Positions 8,180 to 17,263 of a stretch of 53,903 bases of DNA are shown one piece after another. Made by a program: the position numbers and the translations under genes. This stretch comes from an uncultured Clostridia bacterium. Its GTDB lineage: Bacteria; Bacillota; Clostridia; Oscillospirales; Ruminococcaceae. Below the pieces are notes generated by a model, which was not told the DNA's origin, made no database searches, and worked only from the letters and a program-made list of their open reading frames with translations. Within the stretch, counting starts at the first letter, position 1. Every line of letters begins with the position of its first letter. Where the stretch lies: the NCBI GenBank assembly GCA_945829235.1, contig CALZUA010000022.1, forward strand, positions 1-53,903, in the 5' to 3' direction.

Positions 8180-10041
8180 CAGTCGTCGTCCAGCTTGAGC
8201 ACAGCCATAAACGCTTCCTGCGGCACCTCGACCGTGCCGAATTGCCGCATACGTTTTTTTCCCTCTTTTTGCTTTTCGAGGAGCTTTTTCTTGCGCGTGA
8301 TATCGCCGCCGTAGCACTTCGCGAGAACGTCCTTGCGGAGCGCCTTGATGGTTTCACGCGCGATAATTTTCCCACCAACGCAAGCCTGAATGGGAATTTC
8401 AAAGAGCTGCCGCGGGATATTTTCCTTGAGCTTTTCAGCCATTTTGCGCGCGCGCTCGTAGGCTCTGTCGGCGAAAACGATGAACGAAAGCGCGTCAATA
8501 ACCTCGCCGTTGAGCATTATATCGAGCTTCACGAGCTTTGACGGCGCAAAGCCAATCATCTCGTAGTCATAGCTTGCGTAGCCGCGCGTGCGGGACTTCA
8601 GCGCGTCAAAAAAGTCATAGACGATTTCGTTGAGCGGCAACTCGTAGTGCAAATCCACGCGCTTCTCGTCAATATATTTCATATCCTTGAACACGCCGCG
8701 CCGATTTTGGCAAAGCTCCATAATCGCGCCGACATACTCGGACGGCGAGTAAACGTGCGCGTTGACCATCGGTTCATAGCTCTGCGCGATAAGCGTGGTG
8801 TCGGGGTAATTCGTGGGGTTGTCAATCATACGCACGGTACCGTCCGTCATCTCGATTTTGTAGACAACGGAAGGAGCGGTTGTGATGATATCGAGGTTAT
8901 ACTCGCGCTCGATGCGCTCCTGAATAATCTCCATGTGGAGCAACCCAAGAAATCCGCATCTGAAGCCAAATCCGAGCGCAACCGAGCTTTCCGGCTCGAA
9001 TGAAAGCGAAGCATCGTTGAGCTGGAGCTTATCGAGAGCGTCACGCAAATCGGGGTATTTTGCACCGTCTGCGGGATAGATACCGCTGAAAACCATCGGG
9101 TTGACCTCGCGGTAACCGGGGAGCGCCTCGGAAGCGGGGTTTTGCGCGTTCGTGACGGTATCGCCGACTTTTGTATCACCGATTGACTTAATCGAAGCCG
9201 TGATATATCCAACCTCACCCGCCTTGAGTCCGCTTGCGGGAACAAGCTCTGTTGCGCCCATATAACCGGTTTCGACAACGGTAAATTCCGCCTCCGAAGC
9301 CATCATTTTAATCTTGTCGCCCGGCTTCACGAAGCCCTCTTTCACGCGTACATAAACGATAACGCCCTTGTAGCTGTCGTAAACGCTGTCGAAAATGAGC
9401 GCTTTAAGCGGAGCTTCGATATCGCCTCTCGGCGCGGGAATTTTGTTTACAATTTCCTCCATAACCGCGTGGATATTTATACCCATTTTCGCGGAAATTT
9501 CGGGCGCGTCCATCGCTTCTATGCCGATAACATTTTCGATTTCCTCTTTAACCTCTTGGGGACGAGCGCTGGGCAAATCGATTTTGTTTACCACGGGCAC
9601 AACCTCGAGGTCGTTTTCAACGGCAAGATAAGTGTTGGCGAGCGTCTGCGCCTCGATACCCTGTGACGCGTCAACGATAAGCACCGCGCCCTCGCACGCC
9701 ACGAGCGACCGCGAAACCTCATAGTTAAAGTCAACGTGACCGGGGGTATCGATGAGGTTGAAGATGTAGTCCTCGCCGTTGTCCGCGTGATATTTGAGGC
9801 GAACGGCGCGCGCTTTTATGGTAATTCCGCGCTCGCGCTCGATGTCCATATTATCGAGCAATTGCTCCTCCATATCGCGCAGAGCAACGGTTTCCGTCTG
9901 CTCCAAAATCCTGTCAGCAAGCGTGGATTTGCCGTGGTCGATGTGCGCGATTATGCAGAAATTGCGGAGCTTGCTAAGATAGTCTGCCGAATTGCGTCCC
10001 ACGGGTTCAAAAAATTCCATTGTTTCGTTGTTGTTTCCCAT
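8179..10041 (-). CDS. lepA: Elongation factor 4 (LepA), ribosome back-translocating GTPase
   Basis: A translational GTPase that acts on stalled or mis-translocated ribosomes and in 30S assembly. The protein has 620 residues, slightly longer than the usual 600 because of an extra N-terminal stretch before the conserved [16 protein letters not shown] (P loop, G1). Also visible are R-G-I-T-I-K (switch I), D-T-P-G-H (G3) and N-K-I-D (G4). The C terminus has the LepA-specific domain ending G-x-V-x-V-P-Q-E-A-F. AAGGAGT lies 5 bases before the ATG at 10041. It is downstream of the small membrane protein gene and coupled to hemW. Confidence 0.96.
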   Translation of the reverse strand: MGNNNETMEFFEPVGRNSADYLSKLRNFCIIAHIDHGKSTLADRILEQTETVALRDMEEQLLDNMDIERERGITIKARAVRLKYHADNGEDYIFNLIDTPGHVDFNYEVSRSLVACEGAVLIVDASQGIEAQTLANTYLAVENDLEVVPVVNKIDLPSARPQEVKEEIENVIGIEAMDAPEISAKMGINIHAVMEEIVNKIPAPRGDIEAPLKALIFDSVYDSYKGVIVYVRVKEGFVKPGDKIKMMASEAEFTVVETGYMGATELVPASGLKAGEVGYITASIKSIGDTKVGDTVTNAQNPASEALPGYREVNPMVFSGIYPADGAKYPDLRDALDKLQLNDASLSFEPESSVALGFGFRCGFLGLLHMEIIQERIEREYNLDIITTAPSVVYKIEMTDGTVRMIDNPTNYPDTTLIAQSYEPMVNAHVYSPSEYVGAIMELCQNRRGVFKDMKYIDEKRVDLHYELPLNEIVYDFFDALKSRTRGYASYDYEMIGFAPSKLVKLDIMLNGEVIDALSFIVFADRAYERARKMAEKLKENIPRQLFEIPIQACVGGKIIARETIKALRKDVLAKCYGGDITRKKKLLEKQKEGKKRMRQFGTVEVPQEAFMAVLKLDDD

Positions 10042-10049
10042 ATTACTCC

Positions 10050-10664
10050 TTAAATATCCTCGTTATATTCCGCGGTGAGATACCACTCGATATCCTCAAG
10101 ATTTTTCAAAAACTCCGCTTCTGTCTCCCAAGACGGAAGCTCAAAGCTCTTGTATCGCTCGCCTTTGAGCAACTGCCGCACGACATAGAGGTCGTTTTTG
10201 CGTTTTGTCGCGCTTTCCTTATATTGCCGCAACGGAGCAAAAACGCCGTACTCACCCTCCAGCCGATAGATAACAAACTCGCCGAATTGATAAGCGTTCA
10301 GATTGCCGCCCGAAATCAGCGTCTTGACAACGGTTTTCTCCATAACCACAGGCGTTTCGTTGAGCGTAAAAATCGCGAGCGGCTTGTCCTTGATGTGAGC
10401 GTTGTCGTGCTCCGAAGCAACGTTTTTGTACTTAGTTTCATCGTAAACAAAATCGCCGGGGAGCAGATAATAGTGGCTTGACGGATTCTGATAGCACTGG
10501 ATAACGACAAATTTCTCGTCACCGTTTTCCTTGACATAAACGGTATCCTTAGGCTCATAGAAAATGCCGATAACCCACTTTATCAGAAACACAAAAATTC
10601 CCGTCGATACCAGCACAATCAGCAGCGGCAGGCACTTTATAAATGCTTGTTTAAACTTAGACAT
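10050..10664 (-). CDS. Single-pass membrane protein, unknown function
   Basis: A 204-residue protein with one N-terminal membrane helix (about residues 8-31) and a soluble C-terminal part. The start of the soluble domain has a beta-rich pattern ([16 protein letters not shown]), which may be extracytoplasmic. It has its own promoter (10704-10732, minus strand) and AAAGGTGA before the ATG at 10664. It ends 8 bases before lepA, so it is the first gene of a lepA-hemW operon. I do not recognise the family. Confidence 0.75.
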   Translation of the reverse strand: MSKFKQAFIKCLPLLIVLVSTGIFVFLIKWVIGIFYEPKDTVYVKENGDEKFVVIQCYQNPSSHYYLLPGDFVYDETKYKNVASEHDNAHIKDKPLAIFTLNETPVVMEKTVVKTLISGGNLNAYQFGEFVIYRLEGEYGVFAPLRQYKESATKRKNDLYVVRQLLKGERYKSFELPSWETEAEFLKNLEDIEWYLTAEYNEDI

Positions 10665-10703
10665 AAATATCACCTTTAAATAACTTTTCAACAAACCATT
10701 CTT

Positions 10704-10732
10704 ATTATAACATAAAAAATCGCGTTTGTTAA
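10704..10732 (-). promoter_or_regulatory. Sigma-A promoter for the membrane protein-lepA-hemW operon
   Basis: On the minus strand TTAACA (10727-10732) and TATAAT (10704-10709) are separated by 17 bases. Confidence 0.85.
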
Positions 10733-10762
10733 GCCCTTTTTGAAAAAAATTGAAAAATCCTC

Positions 10763-10791
10763 TTGACAAACGGGAAAATATCTGTTATAAT
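10763..10791 (+). promoter_or_regulatory. Consensus sigma-A promoter for ylxM-ffh
   Basis: TTGACA (10763-10768) and TATAAT (10786-10791) are separated by exactly 17 bases, a perfect consensus promoter. It is divergent from the lepA promoter 30 bases away. Confidence 0.93.
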
Positions 10792-10836
10792 AACGTTTGT
10801 TGGTGTAAGGATAAAAATATTTACACAGGAGCGCGT

Positions 10837-11178
10837 ATGGACGGAAATTTGGTGCTTTTGCTTGATATATACGGAGAGTTGCTCTCGAAAAATCAGCGTG
10901 AAGCACTTGATTTGAAGTACAATTCGGATTTGTCGCTGTCGGAAATCGCCGAGGAAATGGGCGGGATATCGCGGCAGTCGGTGAACGAAGCGCAGAAAAA
11001 CGGCGAGAAACGCTTGTTGGAGCTGGAGAAAGTTCTCGGAAACGCAAAGCGGCTTGTTGCCAACAAAAAGAGATTGAGCGAAGCGAGAGCGCTTGTGGAG
11101 CGGCTTTGCGGGGATTATCCCGACGAGCGTTTCGGGGAGCTCGCGGCGCTTTTGGAAGAAATCGAGAAATCAATGTAA
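10837..11178 (+). CDS. ylxM: YlxM-family SRP-associated DNA-binding-like protein
   Basis: A 113-residue protein with a sigma-region-4-like helix-turn-helix: Y-G-x-L-L-S-x-x-Q, then S-x-x-E-I-A-E-E-x-G-I-S-R-Q-S-V-x-(E/D). YlxM is encoded next to ffh across the Bacillota and binds or stimulates the signal recognition particle. The ATG at 10837 follows CAGGAG. It lies 12 bases before ffh, supporting co-transcription from the consensus promoter at 10763. The C-terminal half is a charged helix. Confidence 0.9.
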   Translation: MDGNLVLLLDIYGELLSKNQREALDLKYNSDLSLSEIAEEMGGISRQSVNEAQKNGEKRLLELEKVLGNAKRLVANKKRLSEARALVERLCGDYPDERFGELAALLEEIEKSM

Positions 11179-11190
11179 GGGGGCTTTGTT

Positions 11191-12543
11191 GTGGCTTTTG
11201 AAGGATTGTCGTCAAAATTGAACGCGGTATTTGGTAAGCTGAAAGGTCACGGAAAGCTCACCGAGAAGGATATAAAAGACGCGATGCGCGAGGTGCGAAT
11301 GGCGCTTCTGGACGCGGACGTGAGCTTTAAGGTCGCGAAGGATTTCGTCAACAAGGTAAGCGAAAAAGCGCTGGGAGCGAAGGTTATGGAAAGCCTCACG
11401 CCCGCGCAGCAGGTTATCGATATCGTGCGCACGGAGCTTATCGAGCTTATGGGCAACACGACCGCGAAGCTGGATTTCCCGTCAAAGCCGCCGTGCATTA
11501 TAATGATGTGCGGACTTCAGGGTGCCGGTAAAACCACGCATTGCGCGAAGCTCGCAAAGTGGCTTATGGGACAGAACCGCAGACCGCTTTTGGTTGCGTG
11601 TGACGTTTACCGTCCGGCAGCTATCGACCAGCTGAAGATTGTCGGCGAAAAGGTTGGCGCGCACGTTTATGAAGAGGGCTTGGGAAATCCCGTTGAAATA
11701 GCGAAGCACGGCGTTAAATACGCGAAAGACCAGGGCTTCGACACGGTTCTTCTCGATACTGCGGGCCGTCTGCACATAGATGAAACGCTGATGGAGGAGC
11801 TGCGGAAAATCAAGTCGGAAACCCAGCCGAACGAGATTTTGCTCGTTGTTGACTCAATGACGGGACAAGACGCGGTAAACGTAGCGCAGAGCTTCAATGA
11901 CGCGCTTGACATAACGGGCGTTATCCTGACAAAGCTTGACGGCGACACCCGTGGCGGTGCGGCGCTGACGGTGCTTGCGATAACGGGAAAACCGATAAAG
12001 TTCGCGGGTATCGGCGAAAAGGCGGACGATATCGAGCCGTTTTATCCCGACAGAATGGCTTCTCGAATACTTGGAATGGGCGATGTGCTCACGCTTATCG
12101 ACAAGGCAAAGGCTTCGTTTGATGAAAAGGAAGCGGAGAAAACCGTCAAAAAGCTCGAGGAAAACAAGTTCGACCTGAACGACCTGTACGCGCAGTTTGT
12201 GCAGATTGAGAAGATGGGCAACATCAAAAATCTGCTGAATATGATACCGGGCGTTGCGGGAAAAGTCAAGGACGAGGACATTGACGAGAAGAAGATGCCT
12301 CACACGAAAGCGATTATCACGTCAATGACCAAGCGCGAGCGCGAAAAGCCGTCGATAATTGACGCGAAGAGAAAGCGCAGGATTGCGGCAGGCTCGGGAA
12401 CATCGGTTGAGGAGGTAAACCAGCTTCTCCGCCAGTTCGAGCAGATGCAAAAGGTGATGAAGCAGATGGGCTTTGGCAAGGGCAAAAAGCGCCGCCTGCC
12501 GAAATTCCCGATGAATATGGGCGGCGGTTTCCCGGGAATGTAA
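11191..12543 (+). CDS. ffh: Signal recognition particle protein Ffh
   Basis: The GTPase and RNA-binding subunit of the signal recognition particle, which delivers nascent membrane and secreted proteins to FtsY and SecYEG. It has 450 residues: N domain (about 1-85), G domain with P loop G-L-Q-G-A-G-K-T-T at about 108-116, D-T-A-G-R and T-K-L-D-G-D, then the methionine-rich M domain that binds 4.5S RNA and signal peptides, ending in an Arg/Lys/Met/Gly-rich tail. The start is GTG with AAGGGGG upstream. It sits with ylxM, rpsP and khpA in the conserved order. Confidence 0.97.
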   Translation: MAFEGLSSKLNAVFGKLKGHGKLTEKDIKDAMREVRMALLDADVSFKVAKDFVNKVSEKALGAKVMESLTPAQQVIDIVRTELIELMGNTTAKLDFPSKPPCIIMMCGLQGAGKTTHCAKLAKWLMGQNRRPLLVACDVYRPAAIDQLKIVGEKVGAHVYEEGLGNPVEIAKHGVKYAKDQGFDTVLLDTAGRLHIDETLMEELRKIKSETQPNEILLVVDSMTGQDAVNVAQSFNDALDITGVILTKLDGDTRGGAALTVLAITGKPIKFAGIGEKADDIEPFYPDRMASRILGMGDVLTLIDKAKASFDEKEAEKTVKKLEENKFDLNDLYAQFVQIEKMGNIKNLLNMIPGVAGKVKDEDIDEKKMPHTKAIITSMTKREREKPSIIDAKRKRRIAAGSGTSVEEVNQLLRQFEQMQKVMKQMGFGKGKKRRLPKFPMNMGGGFPGM

Positions 12544-12610
12544 AAAACGATTTTAAAATAAGCACCCGCTTATTTTTATAATAAATCAAATCTGAAAGGA
12601 GAATAATAAA

Positions 12611-12841
12611 ATGGCAGTTAAAATCAGACTCAGAAGAATGGGCGCAAAGAAGGCACCGTTCTATCGCGTAGTTGTGGCAGACTCTCGTTTCCCGCGTGAC
12701 GGACGTTTTATCGAGGAAATCGGTTACTATGACCCCACGAAGGAACCCGTTGTCGTAAACATCGACAAGGAGAAGGCTGAAGAGTGGATTAAGAAGGGCG
12801 CACAGCCTACCGACACTGTTAAGCGTCTGCTTAAGGGCTGA
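12611..12841 (+). CDS. rpsP: 30S ribosomal protein S16
   Basis: A 76-residue S16 protein starting [11 protein letters not shown] and containing [19 protein letters not shown]-x-(I/L)-G-(Y/F)-Y-(D/N)-P and the C-terminal [12 protein letters not shown]. It binds 16S rRNA early in 30S assembly. GAAAGGAG precedes the ATG. The position between ffh and khpA is typical for Clostridia. Confidence 0.97.
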   Translation: MAVKIRLRRMGAKKAPFYRVVVADSRFPRDGRFIEEIGYYDPTKEPVVVNIDKEKAEEWIKKGAQPTDTVKRLLKG

Positions 12842-12937
12842 TTTGTTTTAACAAACGGCAAAATTTAATCAGGGAAAAGGTTTGTCGGGGACGGCGGGCG
12901 CTGTCCCAAGCATCTAGCTCCCGGGAAGGGAAAAACT

Positions 12938-13174
12938 ATGTTAAAAGAACTTCTTATCACAATCGCGACTGCACTTGTTGAGGACAAGAGCTCTGTTGAG
13001 GTAACTGTTGACGCTCCGAACGAGGAGGACGTTGTGGTTTATCATCTGCACGTTGGACCCGAGGATATGGGCAGAGTTATCGGCAAGCAGGGCAGAATTG
13101 CCAAGTCAATCCGTACCGTAATGCGTGCGGGCGCTGTTCGCGTAAACGAGAAGATTTCCGTTGAAATCGACTGA
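12938..13174 (+). CDS. khpA: KH-domain RNA-binding protein KhpA
   Basis: A 78-residue protein with a single KH domain; the G-R-V-I-G-K-Q-G-R-I-A loop binds RNA. KhpA forms a complex with KhpB/EloR and affects cell elongation and post-transcriptional control in Bacillota. The 96-base gap from rpsP contains a small hairpin (GGGACGGCG/CGCTGTCCC), and AAGGG precedes the ATG. Usually rimM, trmD and rplS follow; here a strong terminator follows instead, so the operon is split in this genome. Confidence 0.92.
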   Translation: MLKELLITIATALVEDKSSVEVTVDAPNEEDVVVYHLHVGPEDMGRVIGKQGRIAKSIRTVMRAGAVRVNEKISVEID

Positions 13175-13188
13175 TTTTCGGAAAACAA

Positions 13189-13221
13189 AAGCTCCGTGAA
13201 ATTTTTCGCGGAGCTTTTTTT
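13189..13221 (+). terminator. Intrinsic terminator after khpA
   Basis: AAGCTCCG (13189-13196) and CGGAGCTT (13208-13215) form the stem, followed by TTTTTTTG. Confidence 0.92.
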
Positions 13222-13268
13222 GTCGATAATCATTCATCTGCTTTGTCAACAGAAGATTTTGGGAAATG

Positions 13269-13299
13269 AAATGCCGTGCTGAATTAACGCACGGCATTT
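13269..13299 (-). terminator. Terminator of secA (bidirectional hairpin)
   Basis: AAATGCCGTGC (13269-13279) pairs perfectly with GCACGGCATTT (13289-13299). It lies just beyond the secA stop and, read on the minus strand, ends in a T-rich stretch. Confidence 0.85.
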
Positions 13300-13304
13300 T
13301 GATA

Positions 13305-16004
13305 TTATTTCTTATTCTTAGACTTTTTCGCGGCGCGTTTCTCGGAGCGATAGGGGACATTTGCACCCGCGTTCGGCGCGTCGGGCTTCAAAACCTGTTC
13401 ACGCTGTGGGGCAACGTTAATGCGCACGGGAATTGTAAGCACGAGCTTAACCGTATCCTCACGAATAGCGGCAATCATTTCATCGAACATATTGAAGCCC
13501 TCGAAGCGGTACTCCTCAACAGGGTTTCTCTGAGCGTAGCCGCGCAGACCGATACCGTTTTTCAGCTCTTCCATAGCGTCGATGTGGTCCATCCAGTACT
13601 TGTCAACCGTTTTCAGCAAGCACACGCGCTCAATCTCGCGTGTATTCTCCGCGCCAAGCTCCTTTTCTCGCTCATTGTACATCAAACTTCCGCGCTTTTG
13701 GATAAAGCTGATGATATCCTTCTGGCTGATATCGTTCAGCTCGTCTGTTGTGAAGCGCAAATCGGTCTCCATAAGGTACAGATTTGCATAATGCGCGCGC
13801 AGACCGTCAAGATTCCAGTTGTCTGCGATATCGTCCGAGCAGTAGGTCTTGACGTTTTCCTCGATATCCTGATTCATCATCTGAACAATATTCTCGTGGA
13901 TATCCTCACCGTCAAGCACCTTTCTTCTCTGCGAGTAAATAGTCTGGCGCATCTGCGACATAACGTCATCGTAATCGAGAACGTGCTTACGCATAGCAAA
14001 GTTGTTGCCCTCGATTTTCATTTGAGCACTTTCGATAGCGCGTGAGAGGAAGCCTGCCGCGATGGGGACATCTTCGTCAAAATTCATCGTTTCCATCAAA
14101 CGCTGAACCTTCTCGCCGCCGAACAATCTCATCAAATCATCTTCCATTGAGATGAAGAAACAGCTTTCGCCGGGGTCACCCTGACGGCCTGCACGACCGC
14201 GGAGCTGGTTGTCGATACGTCTTGACTCGTGGCGCTCGGTACCGATGATATACAGACCGCCCGCCGCGCGCACTTCTTCAGCCTCGGGCGCGATTTTTTC
14301 CTCGTATTTCTTGTTAAGCTCCTGATACTTTTCTCTTGCCGCGATAATTTCCTCGTCATCGGTTTCAGCGAAGCCGGTTGCTTCTTGGATAAGCTGTTCG
14401 GAGTATTCAAGCTTTCTCATTTCAGCAAGCGCGAGATATTCAGCGTTACCGCCGAGCTTGATATCGGTACCGCGTCCCGCCATATTTGTGGCGATGGTAA
14501 CAGCACCCTTTTTGCCTGCCTGAGCGACAATTTCCGCTTCACGCTCGTGGTTCTTCGCATTAAGAACCTCGTGCTTGATACCGCGTGCCTTGAGGAGCTT
14601 TGAGAGTTGCTCGGACTTTTCGATGGTAACAGTACCTACAAGCACGGGCTGACCTTTTTTGTTGCACTCCTCAACCTGATTGCAAACCGCGTTGAGCTTG
14701 CCCTTGATGTTCTTGTAAATCTTATCGTGGTTATCGATACGGATAACGGGCTTGTTTGTGGGGATTTCGATAACATCGAGCGAGTAAATCTGTCTGAACT
14801 CGTCCTCCTCGGTCATCGCGGTACCCGTCATACCCGAGAGCTTTTTGTACAGTCTGAAGAAATTCTGGAAGGTGATAGTAGCGAGGGTTTTGCTTTCCTG
14901 ATTAACCTTAACGCCTTCCTTTGCCTCAATCGCTTGATGTAAACCCTGATTATAACGGCGACCGAACATCAGACGACCGGTAAATTCATCAACGATAACA
15001 ACCTCATCGCCCTTGCCTTTTTCCGCGGGACGAACAACGTAGTCAACATCGCGCTTCATAATACCGTTAGCACGGATTGCTTGGTTGATGTGGTGAAGAA
15101 GTGTGATATTTTCGGGGTCCATAAGGTTCTCGACACCGAAATATTTCTCAGCCTTAGCAACGCCGTTAGGCAAAAGGTTGCAGGTTTTCGCCTTTTCGTC
15201 AACGAGATAATCCCCGTCAAACTTGTCGTCATATTCTTCCTTTGTATCAACCTCAACGACAGTGTTCTTGGTAAGAGTTTTGGCGAATTTGTCAGCTTTC
15301 TCGTACAAATCGGAGGAATCATCGCCGCGTCCCGAGATGATGAGGGGGGTTCTCGCCTCATCGATTAAGATGGAGTCAACCTCATCGACAATCGCGAAAT
15401 TCGGGTCACGCTGAACGCAGTCCTTCTTGTAGATGCACATATTATCGCGCAGATAGTCGAAGCCAAGCTCGTTGTTGGTAGCGTAGGTTATGTCGCACGC
15501 GTAAGCGGCGCGGCGCTGGTCGTTGTTGAGCTCGTGGGTGATAAGCCCGACGGTAAGCCCGAGGAAGCGGTGAACCTTTGACATCCACTCGCTGTCGCGC
15601 TTTGCGAGGTAATCGTTGACGGTGACGATGTGGACGCCATTGCCGGTGAGCGCGTTAAGGTACGCGGGGAGCGTCGCAACGAAGGTTTTGCCCTCGCCGG
15701 TTCTCATCTCGGCAATTCTTCCCTGATGAAGAACGATACCGCCGATAATCTGCACGGGATAGTGCTTGATACCGATAACTCTGCTTGACGCTTCTCTGCA
15801 CACAGCGAAAGCGTCGGGGAGGATATCGTCGAGCGTTTCGCCGTTAGCGAGTCTTTCCTTGAGGAGAGGAGTCTGCGCTTTCAGCTCCTTGTCGGACATC
15901 GCGTGATATTTCGGCTCGAGGTCGAGAACGGCTTGTTTTATAGGCTCAATTCTTTTCAATTCTCTTGACGAATAAGTTCCGAAAATAGATTTGATAATTC
16001 CCAT
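13305..16004 (-). CDS. secA: Preprotein translocase ATPase SecA
   Basis: The motor that pushes unfolded preproteins through SecYEG. It has 899 residues and starts M-G-I-I-K-S-I-F-G. Walker A is R-T-G-E-G-K-T at about residues 102-108, and the DEAD-box-like V-D-E-V-D-S-I-L-I-D-E-A-R-T-P-L-I-I is present. Helicase motifs such as M-A-G-R-G-T-D-I and the Q-L-R-G-R-A-G-R-Q-G-D-x-G motif are also intact. The C terminus ends in an Arg/Lys-rich tail and lacks the usual zinc-binding C-x-C-x8-C-(H/C) motif that contacts SecB or the membrane. GAAAGG precedes the ATG at 16004. The gene is monocistronic. Confidence 0.97.
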   Translation of the reverse strand: MGIIKSIFGTYSSRELKRIEPIKQAVLDLEPKYHAMSDKELKAQTPLLKERLANGETLDDILPDAFAVCREASSRVIGIKHYPVQIIGGIVLHQGRIAEMRTGEGKTFVATLPAYLNALTGNGVHIVTVNDYLAKRDSEWMSKVHRFLGLTVGLITHELNNDQRRAAYACDITYATNNELGFDYLRDNMCIYKKDCVQRDPNFAIVDEVDSILIDEARTPLIISGRGDDSSDLYEKADKFAKTLTKNTVVEVDTKEEYDDKFDGDYLVDEKAKTCNLLPNGVAKAEKYFGVENLMDPENITLLHHINQAIRANGIMKRDVDYVVRPAEKGKGDEVVIVDEFTGRLMFGRRYNQGLHQAIEAKEGVKVNQESKTLATITFQNFFRLYKKLSGMTGTAMTEEDEFRQIYSLDVIEIPTNKPVIRIDNHDKIYKNIKGKLNAVCNQVEECNKKGQPVLVGTVTIEKSEQLSKLLKARGIKHEVLNAKNHEREAEIVAQAGKKGAVTIATNMAGRGTDIKLGGNAEYLALAEMRKLEYSEQLIQEATGFAETDDEEIIAAREKYQELNKKYEEKIAPEAEEVRAAGGLYIIGTERHESRRIDNQLRGRAGRQGDPGESCFFISMEDDLMRLFGGEKVQRLMETMNFDEDVPIAAGFLSRAIESAQMKIEGNNFAMRKHVLDYDDVMSQMRQTIYSQRRKVLDGEDIHENIVQMMNQDIEENVKTYCSDDIADNWNLDGLRAHYANLYLMETDLRFTTDELNDISQKDIISFIQKRGSLMYNEREKELGAENTREIERVCLLKTVDKYWMDHIDAMEELKNGIGLRGYAQRNPVEEYRFEGFNMFDEMIAAIREDTVKLVLTIPVRINVAPQREQVLKPDAPNAGANVPYRSEKRAAKKSKNKK

Positions 16005-16177
16005 TATTTTTTGCCTTTCTTTAAGATAAACGTTACCCTTATTCAAATAATTACAAACATACACATATATTATACACTATCCGTTCACTTTTGTCAACAG
16101 AATTTTCGCTTTATTTTTGGGAATAATCTTTTTGACAGGCGATTTTGAGCAACATTCGCCGAAAAGGAGGTGAAAAA

Positions 16178-16363
16178 ATGTACCCTTATCCCGACAAAAC
16201 CGATGAAAACGGCGGTGAACCGCTGATGAACGTATCGAGCGACCGCGACTGCACGGGCTTAATTCCGGCAAATCCGCAGTCCGAGGAGGAATTTCGGAGC
16301 TACGAGGACGTGTATGATTTTCTCCCGAACGCAGTTCCCCCTCAGCCGCGAGAGCGCTCGTAG
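16178..16363 (+). CDS. Small acidic conserved protein, unknown function
   Basis: A 61-residue, acidic, Pro-rich protein with no signal or membrane segment. It has a very strong AAAAGGAGGTGA ribosome binding site 6 bases before the ATG at 16178, which argues that it is a real gene. Its middle part (S-D-R-D-C-T-G-L-I-P and S-Y-E-D-V-Y-D-F-L-P) looks conserved, but I cannot place it in a named family. Its last codons overlap the first unit of the repeat array at 16345, so the C terminus (P-P-Q-P-R-E-R-S) may be repeat-derived. Confidence 0.7.
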   Translation: MYPYPDKTDENGGEPLMNVSSDRDCTGLIPANPQSEEEFRSYEDVYDFLPNAVPPQPRERS

Positions 16364-16618
16364 AGCGGTTTCACAATATTTTTGCACTTTTCGTCAACCC
16401 ACAAAGCGCCGTTGAACCTCTTTGTGGCACTCCCACCCCTCAACCCCTCTCGCAGAGCCGTTCCGAGGCACTTCCGAGTAGCCACTGCCAACCCTCTTGC
16501 TACTCTCCGCATCCCCGCGAGAGCGCTCGCAGAGCCGTTCTGCGGCACTTCCCGAGCAATCAACGACCACTTCGATGCTCACCACATACTAGCGATAGCG
16601 CTCCTAGAGCCATTTCGC
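16345..16618. repeat. Degenerate repeat array, four units (no gene)
   Basis: The 423-base gap between the two small genes contains four imperfect copies of a unit like GCGAGAGCGCTCGCAGAGCC followed by GTTCYGNGGCACTTCC. They begin near 16345, 16447, 16516 and 16590, about 70-100 bases apart. GAGAGCGCTCGC is itself partly palindromic. Open frames on the minus strand here just translate the repeat. The rest of the gap, 16620-16770, shows only AT-rich sequence ahead of the next ribosome binding site. Confidence 0.6.
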
Positions 16619-16786
16619 AAAATCAGACATTTGCGAAACCGCTTCGTTATCACGTTTTTAACACGGCAATTGTTGAAAACCGTGTTGAAATCGTTTAAAA
16701 CGTTATTGCAAAGCGGATAATCAAAAGTTTACAGCAAATACTATTTTCGTCAAAAAGAACAAAAATTCCCCAAAGGAGTGATCATA

Positions 16787-17059
16787 ATGACGAAAAACAC
16801 GAAACGCATTCTCTCGGCGTTGATTGCCGCACAAACGGCTTTCTTATGCGGCGTGAGCGCAAACTCAGCCTGCTTTGTTCTGCGGGAATACGAAGGCAGA
16901 ATTGCGCTTTTCCAAGAAAACGAGCCACAGCCGATTGCGGTATACGAAACGCCGGTTGATGCGCTTTACCCCGCGGACGCAGAGCTTTTGCGCGAGGGAA
17001 TACGCGTGAAGTCCGAGGGCGAGATAACCCGACTTATTGAGGATTTGGATTTGGAGTAG
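16787..17059 (+). CDS. Small protein with N-terminal signal/membrane segment, unknown function
   Basis: A 90-residue protein. The N terminus (K-R-I-L-S-A-L-I-A-A-Q-T-A-F-L-C-G-V) is a signal peptide or membrane anchor. The rest, with A-C-F-V-L-R-E-Y-E-G-R-I-A-L-F and V-Y-E-T-P-V-D-A-L-Y-P-A-D, resembles a conserved clostridial hypothetical protein that I recall but cannot name. A BofC-like fold has been suggested to me only by this pattern and is unproven. AAAGGAG is 8 bases before the ATG at 16787; a GTG at 16778 overlaps the ribosome binding site and is rejected. A terminator follows directly. Confidence 0.72.
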   Translation: MTKNTKRILSALIAAQTAFLCGVSANSACFVLREYEGRIALFQENEPQPIAVYETPVDALYPADAELLREGIRVKSEGEITRLIEDLDLE

Positions 17060-17067
17060 TTTACAAC

Positions 17068-17096
17068 AAACGCCGATTTTTTCGGCGTTTTGTTTG
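17068..17096 (+). terminator. Intrinsic terminator
   Basis: The stem AAACGCCGA/TCGGCGTTT with a TTTTT loop is followed by TGTTTG. Confidence 0.85.
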
Positions 17097-17263
17097 TGTG
17101 AATTATAGAAATATTGTTAACAAATTGTTAATAAGAAACAATAAATTGATATTTGTCCTTTATTCCCGCAAAATCAGCAGTTTGTCCCTTGTAAAAATCG
17201 CTGAAATTTTGTATAATAATAAAGGTTGATAATTGCGGGATAACCGCGTAGGAAGTGATTTTT

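Noticed and set aside
7142-8317. hemW start at 8317
   Set aside because: The extra 46 codons lie inside lepA and lack conservation; ATG 8179 overlaps the lepA stop as expected for coupled genes.
12842-12937. SRP RNA (ffs) between rpsP and khpA
   Set aside because: Only a small hairpin is present; the conserved GGAA-tetraloop domain was not found.
16345-16618. CRISPR array
   Set aside because: Units differ in sequence and spacing, and no cas gene is present.
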